This document shows, one piece after another, positions 46,071 through 58,566 of a stretch of DNA of 64,000 bases. The position numbers were made by a program, and so were the translations under genes. Position 1 is the first letter of the stretch, and every line of letters starts with the position of its first letter. The notes below the pieces were generated by a model. That model saw only the letters and a program-made list of their open reading frames with translations. It was not told the DNA's origin and did no database searches. Source of the DNA: Spisula solida (Eukaryota; Mollusca; Bivalvia; Venerida; Mactridae); assembly GCA_947247005.1 (NCBI GenBank), contig OX365952.1, positions 7,958,501-8,022,500 on the forward strand, in the 5' to 3' direction.

Positions 46071-46921
46071 CCCTACAATGTTTCGAATAAAAAGAGAGAA
46101 TGTGCGTAACATGTAATATCACTACACACGCTACTTACTCTATAAAGTTCTAATAAAATAATACTGTCTCTCCCGAATCCGTGCCAACATTTGTCTCACT
46201 GCCTTTTCCGTCGGATTTTTACTATCTGTAACACATATAAAATATTTTTCTACTTTTTAGTATAATTTTATTGTGCATATTTTCTCGCCATATACACTGA
46301 TCAACACTCATAATCGCTCAATTCATATACATGTATTACTAAACCTCAGGTCACTTAGTATCAAATATATATTCTGATGATTGTAAATGTATAGGCTATG
46401 TGTATACAACATAAACAAACAACTTGATGATGATTTTACTATTTTTAAACAAAAGTGTTTAATATGATAGACAACCACCATCAAAAACCAGAAATGACAT
46501 AATGATTGGTTTAAATGTAATGTCAGTATCCCAATGTGTTAAACATAAAACGTAAGAAACAATAATTGGACGATTAGAATATATGCAGTGCAACGTTTTA
46601 CTGCGAAAGTTTGTTTAGTGGAGGAGATGTAACACATTTTAAATCAATAGGGAACTCAGTGTCGCCTATAAAGATACAACTCAGTTATATATTTGTATAA
46701 TTGAAGTTACATTAGATGAGAATTTGACTAATCTATCACCACGCATTATCACAAGTTTGAGAAATGTATTAAGTTCAATTTTCATTTGAAAGGGAGGGGA
46801 TTTCATAACTTTTTTATATTTCCTAAATTTCAAAGCGACACTGATTTATAACGTGCAATTATTTAAGCAATGTTTTTTTGGGGGTTTTCTGTTTGAGCGA
46901 TCAAAATTGGGTCGTACTATT
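46071..46921. other. AT-rich region, nothing recognised
   Basis: No coding frame and no repeat match were seen. Confidence 0.5.
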
Positions 46922-47956
46922 TTAGCTCACCTGTCACATGGTGACAGGTTGAGCTTTTGTGATCACTTTTATGTCAGTAGTCAGTCCGTGCGGCCGTGTG
47001 TTCGTCTGTCAACAATTCATTCAAACGACGTCTCCTCCTAAACCATCTGGCCAATTTTAACCAAACTTCACAGGCATGTTTCTTGGTAGTATTCGGGGTA
47101 CCGCTAAAATCGATACGTGAATATTTCTGCTTCCGTTGCTTGAAAAAAAAGTCAGCTGAGCGACCTTTTGGTATTTAAGAAGGTACATGGATTTTTTTAA
47201 ATCGACGACACCGTGTGCCTGTGAACTAATCTCGAATATTTGTTTACTGCATTATCGTGTACATGTACTAAGATTGTTACCTGGTGATTCAATTTGGGTC
47301 AAGTACTGATACCATGAATGTAACGTACTTAAATATGAATACGTCAATATGGGATTTTCCAAGGTATCGATTTTTAGTTCTGTCAATGGGAACATGATTA
47401 TATACGATAAAGCTTGACTACATCAACAGTTTGAAGCATTAAACGTACTAAGAATGTATGAATTAACCTACACGGTAACCTAGATGGATAATAAAAACGT
47501 CGTCATGTGAACCTTGTTCGAAGTGTTTTTGTGATCAGGCTTCGTCGGTCGTCTGTCCGTGCGTCCGTCCGTCAACAATGCTTTCTAACGATTTCTTCTA
47601 AACCACTTGACCAATTTTAATCAAACTTCACAGGCATGTTCTAAAAATAGCTAAGACTTGAAATCTATAAATAACTCTGGTTGCAATGGCAACCGACTGG
47701 TAACCACATTTTAAAAAATCATTAAAAATCAACCACGGGCCAGATTTCAAAATAATTTTACAAAAAGTCTGAAAGTACAGACTGGATTCGACAATATTCA
47801 ATTATTGATCCATTCTTAAAATAAATAAATAAATAAACTCGTGCAGAACTCTGGTTTCTAGGGCAACTGAAATCAAAGTTCAGTTAAATATATATGGTTT
47901 TACTTGGTCAATGTACACAGAGGTGAGCGATATAGGCCCCACTGGGCCCTCTTGTT
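46922..47956. mobile_element. GCTCACCTG-family element, long copy
   Basis: It starts TTTAGCTCACCTGTCAC and ends GAGGTGAGCGATATAG then CCACTGGGCCCTCTTGTTT. Inside are two diverged copies of a CGTCTGTC..CAACAAT..CAAACTTCACAGGCATGTT block (about 47,005-47,080 and 47,550-47,645). It is non-coding and the same family as 31,851-32,897. Confidence 0.8.
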
Positions 47957-49017
47957 TAAAGAAGATTTAATCACATTGTCGCTGATTATAACATCTTAAA
48001 TAATACAGGCATATTTGCAGTTATCAATCTGTTCCCACATAGGGGTGTGCACGGGGAATGTGACATAAAGACTTTCCTGATGTACGGGAATTTGATAACC
48101 CTGTCATCAAGTAGCGGGAATTAGACTTGGTCCGTATTTTATGGACCGGAGAGTCCCAAGGAAATATACATAACTATCTGCATAAGAATAAACCTAGCTC
48201 TTAATGAGATTATGTTACATGGTTCATACACAATTCTCACACCAAAATTGTACAATTTCGACTCTGTGCGCTGGATAAATGAAAATTATTTTTGATCACG
48301 GATACTGCTTAGCACTTCATGTCTCACACTCGCAACAATACATTTACATACTTTTAATTTTCAAGAAAAAGACTATTTCTGCATCCTGTTTCATGCAGAT
48401 GTGTCATTCTGACATCATCCATACACTTAAACGCATACTGTTTGTATATTCAAGGCTGTTTGCCTCCTTTTAAAGTTTTCCCTTAAATTAAAGTACAATT
48501 TTGGCATTTTTTCAAGGCAGCACGTAATTCAAGGTAAAAAGTGAAGGTTGAAACCAAGTTCAAGGAATTTTTAAGCCCTGTGCGAAACTTGTGTTGTGCA
48601 CAATCTTGCAGACAAGAAAATTGTAGATGGTTTATAACTGGGTAAGATGTTTACCTGTCGCCTCACAGCAAACTCCAAAGATCTGACATTTCCTGGGAGT
48701 TTTAAAGAACAATGAACCAACCTGTAATTCAAGCTTGCTGTCTCAAAGTGGCTTCTTTTTAATATCTGACTTTCCAGTCTGGCTGAGTGTGCTACTGTAT
48801 GAGTAGAATTTGTTTGGCTTTCATTAAATAAACTTTCCCTCTCAAGAATGGGCTGGTGAAGCATAAAAGTTTTATTGTAGTTAAACTATTATTGATATAT
48901 AATAGTATGTGTAAAATAAATTTTGCTTAACATATTTCAAACAACCAGAATATAGAACAAAAACATGTAGGCCTACCCATATGTTAGTTCAGCCTCTTAA
49001 CACTTTTAGGTAGATCT
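47957..49017. other. spacer segment with an unproven exon-like frame
   Basis: On the minus strand at about 48,571-48,864 a frame reads LERESLFNESQTNSTH and SARLESQILKRSHFETAS, with GT donors after TTACAG and CGACAG. It is exon-like in composition but unrecognised and has no partner. Treat it as hypothetical. Confidence 0.2.
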
Positions 49018-49200
49018 AATATGAACTAAGGCATTGCCTAAAGGTGATTCAATCATCCATTGATACTATATCAAAATAACTCATTACAGTTATTAGTGAG
49101 GGGCATCTTCACAGTATGGTTGTTCATACAGTTTGTATTTATTTTACATTTCATGAAATTCAGATAGAATTTTAATAACTCAAGGAAAATTGACTAATAC

Positions 49201-49395
49201 AACAAGAGGACCATTGGCTCTAAAGCGCTCACCATATGACCAGCAGTTTAGGCAGAATCAGTGACCTGGTGACCTAGTTTTTGACCCCAGATGACCTAGT
49301 TACGCACTTTACCTAGATTGCAAAGCGACAAACATTGTGACCAAGTTTCATGTAGATTAGGTAAAACTTGTTCACGAGTGCTCAGGTGAGCTAAA
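49201..49395. mobile_element. GCTCACCTG-family element, short copy, right arm
   Basis: Mirror copy of 41,977-42,172, from CAACAAGAGGACC to GCTCAGGTGAGCTAAAA. Confidence 0.75.
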
Positions 49396-50185
49396 AACTT
49401 GACGGACATCATCACAGTATGAGCGTTCCTATTCATTTTAAGTTTCATGAAATCATACCAGCTATTTACAAAGAAATGAATGTGAATGGAAGGGCAGAGT
49501 GAATTATTCATTAAATCAAGGGCAATAACTCTTAAGACAATTGTCCAATAACAAAACTTGACTGGCATCATCTTAGTGTGAGCATTCATTTTCGTTTTAA
49601 GTTTCATGTAATTTTACCGGCTAGTTACAAAGAAATGACTAAGAAAGGACGGGCGGAGGTAATTCTTCAATAAATCAAGGGTGACAACTCAAGAAAATTG
49701 ACACACAGAATGTGTGTTCATCTCCATTTTAAGTTACATGAAATTCTTCCAGCTAATTACAAAGAACTGAATGCAAATGGACTGGCGGATGAAATTTTTC
49801 AACAAATCAAGGGCAATAACTCTAAGGAAAATTTACCAATAATGATAACTTGACAGTCATCATCACAGTAATTGGGTGCTCATATTCATTTTATGTTTCA
49901 TGAAATTCTACAAGCTAGTTACAAAGAAAGGAATGCGAATGGACGGTCAGAGTGAATTATACTGTAAATCAAGGGTAATAACTCTTAAGGAAAATTGACC
50001 AACTTAAACAAACTTGACAGGCATCATGACTTTTTTTATTTTAAGTTGCTTAAAAATGTACCAGTAAGTAGAAAAATGGCTGCAGACGGAAGGACAGACA
50101 GAAATATTTAATAAATCAAGGTAAATGACTGTCAAAGGAAAAACACCTGACAGGCTTCATCAAAGTACTGTATAGTTGTTCATAT
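49396..50185 (-). repeat. ~160-bp diverged tandem repeat, right arm
   Basis: Mirror of 41,040-41,975 with one unit fewer. Confidence 0.85.
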
Positions 50186-50663
50186 TTATTTTGATTAAGT
50201 TCCATGAAATTCTACATGCAAGTTACAGAGAAATGGCTGTTGATGGCGATGCGTCTTTGTAAGCCGTATGGCCAGTCCACACGCACATTACCCCAAGTGC
50301 CGGAGTAAAAGTTAAGCATTACATAAGTTCAGTGAGTCACAATGTAACTATATAGACTTCACATAATCTTCCTTTTTTGCAAAAATAATCGCGATTATTG
50401 TACCTAGTTGCTCTATTCGCTTAATGCAGCCACCCCCTGTCAAAAAGTATTAGATTCAGAATTTCTCGCACATTGCTGTTAAATTAATTCTGTTATACTG
50501 GAAAACGGGTTTTATCCTGTAATGTTGATATGGTCAGTGACAAACCGTATCTGCAGTTATAACTGAACTACCTTTTAGGAGACCCCTAAGGAATCAAAAT
50601 GATAATGAGCCAGAATATGGTTTTAAGAACAGTGTGTTTTTAGCGCTTTCTTGAATGACGACT

Positions 50664-51676
50664 AGAGCTGTCATTGATACGACCCAAGGCATATCGATGA
50701 TTCCAATATATAGGAAGACAAGTATCGGCGATACATCGTTATACAGTTACACATATAGACAGGGTTCTCGGTAGGATTTTGAAGTAGGAGTCCCAGGACT
50801 CCTTCTTAGCAAAATGTTGGAGTCCTATAATAGACGAACAAGAAACAGGCCTTTCAGTCAATGATCCCTTTTTAGCCATTCTAGACTGTACATGTTGGGT
50901 ATATATTCAGCTTTGAGATAGCACCTTTGGTTAGAGTTTAGACTTGACCCACTTTTACAATATGTGAACTTACTTTTTAACAGAGGGACTGTTTTGTGCA
51001 GGAAAAGGAGGATTTTCGGTGGTTCCATTCATTTACCCAGGTATCAGTTCTCGATATCGACATTACTCGGTAATTAAAACCCAATTTTCCGGATCCGGAA
51101 TTTCACGGTCAGGGGGTTAGCGAGCAATAAGCGGTATAGCGGGAGTGTATATTTGTTTCTTTTTCAACGTTTAAACATGAAAAACATATAAAACAATTAT
51201 TGCACATTATCATTAAACATCTTAATTTTATAAACTTTAGCAAGAATTAATCAATTATCTGAAAAAATGTTCAATATTTGAAATATTGCATTTTATTCTA
51301 CACTGTCGCTTTCGAAGCTCGATACCGATGGTGAGAAAATATACCCATTTTTCAAGTTAAACATATTATTGAGGCAAAAATATTGTCAGCGAGGTCGTAA
51401 AATAATGTTGTCAATGTGTTCAAGTAAGACTTTATTCAAATTCTTATCTTTTGGCTAAAATAATCGCGATTTTTGTACCTAGTTGCTCTATACGCTATAT
51501 CAGTTTCCCCCCTGACGTACATTCAGAATATCTCGCACATTATCGCTCAATTAATTCCGTAATCCCAGACAACGGGTTTTAACCGGTAATGTCGATATGG
51601 TGAATATTCTAAAATGTGAATCGATAATCGATTGGTTAAAAATATTGTTGATACCGCTTAGGTCAATGACAGCTCT
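50664..51676. mobile_element. 1-kb hAT-like MITE, right arm
   Basis: Mirror copy of 39,532-40,544 with the same inverted ends and the same imperfect 8-bp flanks. Confidence 0.65.
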
Positions 51677-52814
51677 TATGATGGCATCACACCGGAGGTC
51701 ACATGGCAGCTACATACTGTAATGGACAGTCACAGCAGAGCGACAGATGAATACCGATCAACACGACAGAAACTTTGTTAAACGCGGGTCAACCAACACA
51801 GACCTTAACTGGATCTGAGGGTTCTTTGAAGGGTCTTGGGACATCTGTCACTTCTTCGGTCTTGTTATGTCTTTTTTTTCCAAAAAAACTTTCTTATAAA
51901 TAATCATAAAAGCACTCATGAAAAGTTACATTGTTTGTATTTTGGTCAATTCTCATATTTTTTCACGGAGATCTGTATTGACAAACCAGCAGTAGACAGT
52001 TGTCCTACATTATAAGATTAATTAACATGGTCATCTAACACAGAATGATTCTTGATAATTAATTCACAATAAATGGTTGGTTGGTTGATTGTTTGTTGTT
52101 GACAATTTGGGTACTAACAAATTTGTATACGCTATACGCTTCGTTTATCAAACTTTATGATGCAAATTAGCATCGAAAGTTGATTTCTTTGTTTACCTAC
52201 GCCAATTATGTGTATAAAAGACAGTTTTCCTTGTTTAAAACAAGTACTTTAATCGTATAAGCAGTTATTTTAACGATTGTAGGCTGTACTTACTTGACGG
52301 CAGTCGAATGAAACAACTTCTTCCGTTTGCGAGGGACAGTCTAAAATGCTAACCGACCGCCTTTATCTCGCGCACTAGCATTCTTACCTCCCCTATCGCG
52401 TTTAATGTTGTGTAAGCCGGCCTTCGGTTATCTCAAGGAACATTTTTAAACATCATTAGAAAATAAAAGATAATTTATTAACAAGAAAAATATTTTTTTA
52501 ATGAGTTTGCCAATTCCATTCACGTCTTCAGAGTACCCCGAAAAAACACTTCCTGTACACACAAATCTCAATCGAACAGGGGTGACCAAATTTCGGATGG
52601 GTTAAAAACTCGCAACACGTACAATGCCGTCTTGGATTTTAATCGAGATGCCTTCGGCATCTCGATTAGAATCCCTATAATGTCTAGAGTATTTGATCAC
52701 GGGTATTTTCCAATAAAAATATCAAATGTTGCATTAGCAAAGTTCAGGATGACCTGACAACAACGCATCATATCAAAATAGACTTTTCAGTTGAGTTATA
52801 CTGGTTTCTATACT

Positions 52815-53971
52815 AGAGGACTCATGGCTACTTGTGGCGGCTAGAGGATTCATGACTACCAGGGTCGACTAGAGGATTAATGGCTACCATGGTCGACTAG
52901 AGGATTCATGGCAACCAGGGGCGGCTAGAGGATGCATGGCTACCTTGGGCGGCTAGAGGATTCATGGCTACCGGGGTGGCTAGAGGATTCGTGGCTACCA
53001 GGGTCGGCTAGAGGATTCATGGCTAGCAGGGTAGTCTAGAGGATTCATGGCTAGCAGGGTCGACTAGAGGATTCATGGCTAGCAGGGTCGACTAGACGAT
53101 TCATGGCTACCAGGGTCGACTAGAGGATTCATGGCTAGCAGGGTCGACTAGAGGATTCGTGGCTAGCAGGGTCGACTAGAGGATTCATGGCTATCTAGGG
53201 GGGTTAGAGGATTCATAGCTACCAGGGTCGACTAGAGTATTCATGGCTACCAGGGTCGACTAGAGGATTCATAGCAACCAGGGGCGGCTAGAGGATTCAT
53301 GGCTACCTGGGGCGGCTAGAGGATTCATGGCTACCGGGGCGGTTAGAGGATTCGTGGCTACCAGGGTCGGCTAGAGGATTCGTGGCTACTAGGATCGACT
53401 AGAGGATTCATGGCTAGCAGGGTAGACTAGAGGATTCATGGCTAGCAGGGTCGACTAGAGGATTCATGGCTACCAGGGTCGACTAGAGGATTCATGACTA
53501 CCAGGGTCGACTAGAGGATCCATGGCTAGCAGGGTCGACTGGAGGATTCATGGCTACCAGTGTCGACTAGAGGATTCATGGCTACCAGGGTCGACTAGAG
53601 GATTCATAGCTAGCAGGGTCGACTAGAGGATTCATGACTACCTGGGGCGGCTAGAGGATTCATAGCTACATAGAGACATGTATACATGCCAGGGGTGGCT
53701 GCAGGTCATATAAGTATAACAGTGGCAGCTAAAGGATTCATGGCTACCAGGGGTGTCTAGAGGATTCATGGCTACCAGGGTCGACTAGAGGATTCATGGC
53801 TAGCAGGGTCGACTAGAGGATTCATGGCAACCAGAGGCGGCTAGAGGATTCATGGCTACCTGGGGCGGCTAGAGGATTCATGGCTACCAGGGGCGGCTAG
53901 AGGATCCAGGGCTACCAGGGGCGGCTAGAGGAGGATCCATTGCTACTAGGGGCGGCTAGAGGATTCATGGC
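52815..53971 (-). repeat. 28-bp minisatellite, right arm
   Basis: About 41 units of the complement of the left-arm motif (GGATTCATGGCTACCAGG, GTCGACTAGA). It is roughly 260 bp longer than the left array, so the two have changed copy number independently. Confidence 0.95.
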
Positions 53972-55065
53972 TTCCAATATCAATTACATTATGATATATT
54001 TAAGTTAATATGGCATGATTAAATGATTTTGTAAGAATAAAGATAGGACAGAACAGTAAGAGTAAGGTTAGGAGTAAGAAAAGATTAAGGTTGTGGACGT
54101 TACATGTAGATCTAAAATTAATGCATTGAAACGTTTTGTGTCTTTGACCCTCCTGTCTTGTACAAAATTAAAATGATATACATGTATTTTTCTCTTTATG
54201 AACTGTAACGTACTTGTGATATTTACACGGTAGGTGGCACGGTATTCATTCTAATTGAGATTAATTCAATGTATTTGTAAATAGTTTCTAACTTATATTT
54301 TTCTGGTTTACTAGTACCAAATTATTTGATTTGTGTTCAAACTTTTTCTAGCTAAATAAACTTAACATATGGGATGACATTCACAAGCGTCTAAGTGGAT
54401 AACTTAATACTGATCATACATTAGTAGAGCAGCAAAAGCCTGAAAAGTGGCTTATTTAAGGAGTAACATTGCAATATAAAGACACAAGCTGAGTCATATA
54501 CCAAAATGTTCGGAAGACTTTGAAGTTTATCAAACAGTGAACCAAAGTTGCCGACCTTGGCAAATAACATTATAAAAATACTTGTTATTGCATAATGTTT
54601 GTTATTATATCATACCTTAGTACTCGAGCTATTAATTGATAATGTTAAGGTCAAGGTCGTTTCAAGGTCAAAGTATAAAAAATATCCAGAATTTACTGTT
54701 TATGTAACTTACACTTTTCCTGGCTTAACGAACAATGTATAAATAAGTATTTAGGGCACTTCTTCATAATCTTCTATTCATTATCTTTGAATCCATACCA
54801 AATAAATGTATATTTCATGCCCATAATACTCTGAAATTGTGGTCAACCACAGTTCAGTCAGTACATATTGTTTCGAACAAACCTATATTCCAAGCGGTAT
54901 TTGTCATACTGGCATAATATTTGCAGGTTTATATAGATGAATAGAACTAGTGCTTTGTAATATATAACGAAAAGTTATTTTCAATATGACTTAAGCTTAT
55001 TACCTTCTTATTTATCAAAAAAGTGCATATCATGTTAATTTACCCAACCCACCATGTTATACAGC
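53972..55065. other. arm segment without recognised genes
   Basis: Mirror of 36,486-37,503 plus ~70 bp absent from the left arm. No coding frame. Confidence 0.5.
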
Positions 55066-56422
55066 ATTTCTAAAAGCAGTTGGTATTCATGTTCAGTGAC
55101 ACCAACTCAAAAAAAGGTGGTAACACAAGTTGAACAAGCAATTTTATATTCAAATATGGGTGTCAATGTACATGTAGTATATATTTATACAATGCTTGAA
55201 AAATATGTTGTTATTCTTGATTGTTATCGTTACATTTTACGAAATTTGTGATTTTGAGAAAAATTTCTACCGAGATGCTTTGTGTATATCACTCTAGTGT
55301 AAATTAATTCTGTTTCGACGCACATTTTTAAGAATCTAAATAAATAAAACATTATGTTTGTTCAACACATACTATATGTTTCTTGTTTAATGTTACGATA
55401 TATAAGAAGGTAGATAAACATAAATAGTTCATTTTTTCATAATGTTTGACTTTATAACAACATAATAAGAGTTTTATTTTATTTTTTCAGGTTACCGATG
55501 GTCAACCATGGTAACATCTTCAAAAAGTGAAAAACGGACTGAATGACTATGGAGAACATTGTTTCTTATTGACTCGCGAATGTGTTTTGTGTATATAATG
55601 TATATATAATAAGATTGACCAAATCTTGCGTGCTACCTGTTCTGTCCCATTTTCATCATCATTTTACGACATATTAGTTATATGTTATCAGTTATATAGT
55701 GACTACAAACATGATGCTTCGCCTTGGAAAACCGGTTCTAGAAATGCCTTTATACGGTGCGAAGTGCTTGTGTGGCATGTTCGATGTGATTAAGTCTTTT
55801 TGGAATTATATGAATGGTGGAAATATACAATTGCTTTGTTTTTACGTCATTGTAGGGAAATACTCCTGAGCAAGTTCCTCGCAACATTGAATTCCGTTAT
55901 CACTCTCAGTAAACGGTGCACTTATTGGTCCTCAGTATATACCACGTGACGATGAAAAAGTCACATGACATTCCAAAATGGAGAACAAACCGTTAAAAGA
56001 AATCCCTACGCATGATTTCAGTGATAAAATAAACGTTATATAAAGAGAAGCAGAAAAACCAAAGACTGGCAATATCAAGCATCAATCGGTAGAAATCGGA
56101 CGCGACCAAATTTGATTGAGAATGTGATGCGATGGAGTAAATCCTGAAATCGAAAGTAAACGCTCTTTGAAAGGCGATTTACGATTTAGAACGATAACTA
56201 CGCAATGAACTAGTAAACTGTTTTATTGATCTTTTCTTCGATACCCGTAAGGGTATATTTAATCTAATATCGATATTATAAACGATCGTGAACAATAAAA
56301 TTAACACCAGAGTATGCACAGTGCCATACTAAAAAATAACCAAAATTGGTTAAAATGAGGTAACCGATTTGCAAAGGGAAGTAACCACTGCTAGGAGTTC
56401 GTTACCTGAGTATTGAAACAAA
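55066..56422 (+). other. diverged paralogue of the 20.6-kb gene-end/gene-start segment
   Basis: A good acceptor (TTATTTTTTCAG) ends at 55,490. Sequence at 55,673-55,850 resembles 20,595-20,760 (TTAGTTATATG, ACATGATGCT, ATGGTGGAAATATAC). This looks like the 3' end of one gene followed by the 5' end of another. The exon after 55,490 has no long frame in any phase, so it may be untranslated or broken. Confidence 0.35.
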
Positions 56423-56429
56423 ATGGAAG
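56423..56429 (+). CDS. candidate first coding exon (ATGGAAG then GTGAGT)
   Basis: ATG-GAA-G precedes the donor GTGAGTATATG. It is the paralogous position of 20,872-20,878, with the same phase and homologous downstream intron. The protein is unknown. Confidence 0.35.
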
Positions 56430-56974
56430 GTGAGTATATGACATTTGTGAATATGTGACCCATAAACCAATCATAAGTTGTTAAACCTTACCTATTGTCT
56501 GGAGATAATAATTTGATGTATGTCTTAACTTATATAACGTCATCCAGAATTTTTATCGCCATGCGAATGTGGTCCATTCTCAAAATGGCCGGGCATTAAT
56601 TTCAGTATTTCAGACACGGAATTTTGGTACAAGTTTCAATTGGTACATTTAACATAACCAGCATTGCACTCGAGTGTCGAGAAGTACATCGGGACCTAGC
56701 CAGTAATTATCCCTTCAGAGTATAATTGCTACTGAGTCATCACTGCCCCCCTTTTCCACACAAACTCCCCTTCAAATGTCTGCTTTAGACAAATATATAT
56801 ACAGTTGCATTCGCCATACACGTATTTTTAGGTCCGTTTGATTTCTTGACAATTTTGGTGATGGCTTCGCAGACTATATTGAGCTAGAGCCATGCTTGTA
56901 TTGAAGTTTGATTAATGGCCTTGTTTATATTGCACATTTAGTAATGTTCCTTGTAATGCTCTTTCATTTGTTGA

Positions 56975-57885
56975 CTAATAAAACTCATGCCAAGCAGAAC
57001 AGTTTGGTAATGACCATATTTTAATCCTTGTGTTGAACATTATGTAAGGGCCATGCCAATGTGGAACAGTTTTGAAATGGCCATGCCTATACTGAAAACT
57101 ATATAAGGGTCATGCCAATGTGGAACAGTTTGGTCATGGTCATGGTTATACTGAAAACTATATGAGGGTCATGCCAAGCAGAACAGTTTGGTAATGACCA
57201 TATTTTAATCCTTGTGTTGAACATTATGTAAGGGCCATGCCAATGTGGAACAGTTTTGAAATGGCCATGCTTATACTGAAAACTATATAAGGGTCATGCC
57301 AATGTGGAACAGTTTGGTCATGGTCATGGTTATACTGAAAACTATATGAGGGTCATGCCAATGTGGAACAGTTTGGTCATGGTCATGGTTATACTGAAAA
57401 CTATATAAGGGTCATGCCAATGTGGAACAGTTTGGTCATGGTCATGGTTATACTGAAAACTATATAAGGGTCATGCCAATGTGGAACAGTTTGGTCATGG
57501 TCATGGTTATACTGAAAACTATATGAGAGTCATGCCAATGTGGAACAGTTTGGTCATGGTCATGGTTATACTGAAAACTATATGAGAGTCATGCCAATGT
57601 GGAACAGCTTGGTCATGGCCATGCTTAGGTAGAACCCTATATAAGGGTCATGTCAATGTGGAACAGTTTGGTATTGGTCATCCTTATACTGAAAACTATA
57701 TAAGGGCCATGACAATGTGGACCAGTTTGGTATTGGTCATGCTTATACTGAAAACTATATGAGAGCCATATCAAAGTGGAACAGTTTGGAAATGGTCAGG
57801 CTTATACTGAAAACTATATAAGGGACATGCCAATGTGGAACAGTTTGGTTATGGCCATGCTTGTTCCGGAAACCATAAAAGGGCC
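56975..57885. repeat. 60-bp minisatellite array, second locus, about 15 copies
   Basis: It is the same 60-bp family as 21,451-25,015 (GGAACAGTTTGGTCATGGTC, TACTGAAAACTATATAAGGG), but mostly the one unit type with GGGTCATGCCAATGTGG. The flank on the left is homologous to that of the large array. Confidence 0.95.
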
Positions 57886-58371
57886 ATGTCAATGTTGACC
57901 CCGTTTGTTTTTCATTTATAATACAATTACCTAGAAACATACTAGTATTTCAATAACATGCTAACATAATATGATTTTGCTGAAAAATGTATGTTCAACA
58001 ATGTTTTTCATATATAATATTGTCCCATTTATTTTTGCATATGTTTATTTAAATTTTAAAACAATAAGACAATGGAAGTTTTCAAAAAGGTATAAAGTAA
58101 AAAAGAGGAGGAGAGGGTCTGACCGCATCATCTATGACGTTATAAATATATTTTAATATGTGAAGTGTATTGTTCATTTTATATGTGTAACATGTAAATT
58201 AAAAGAGTTACAGGACATTCATTAGTTGCTTTATTTAAATTGATTATCTTCATATAAATGTAAATATTAATATATAGATTTTCATAATCTCATTTTTGAT
58301 AATACTTGTAAACACTTAAAAACAAAAACCACATGACAATGAAACAAAGAGTAACTCATTTTTTATTACAG
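57886..58371. other. AT-rich, nothing recognised
   Basis: No supported coding frame. A short frame at 57,971-58,156 has no resemblance to known proteins. Confidence 0.45.
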
Positions 58372-58566
58372 CCTTAAATGTTTATTAGACATTTTCAGTG
58401 AATAGCTTTAAATGTTAGAGGTTTAGGTAACATTAAAAAGCATCTCTTTTCGAATGGTTAAAAAATATGAACAATCAAATATACTTTTTACAAGAAACAC
58501 ACCAAATCATTTCATGAAAATAGGGAAATCTGAATGGGGTCTTTCTTCATTGGAACAAGAACCAAT
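58372..58566 (+). pseudogene. LINE-B' endonuclease, N-terminal part
   Basis: LNVRGLGNIKK and FLQETH (58,491-58,502) are the first motifs of the APE-type endonuclease of L1/Tx1-like LINEs, which nicks the target DNA. The frame is shifted between them. LINE-A copy 2 interrupts the domain here. The remainder resumes at about 60,300. Confidence 0.75.

Larger units (their letters stand above)
49018..55065. repeat. inner right arm of giant inverted repeat
   Basis: Reverse-complement copy of 36,486-42,353. It differs by scattered substitutions, a longer 28-bp minisatellite, one fewer 162-bp unit and ~70 bp next to the minisatellite. Everything annotated in the left arm recurs here in mirror order. 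Confidence 0.95.

Noticed and set aside
49296..49607. Frames shared by 41,799-42,074 and 49,296-49,607
   Set aside because: They are translations of the ~160-bp tandem repeat and the inserted GCTCACCTG element, mirrored by the palindrome.
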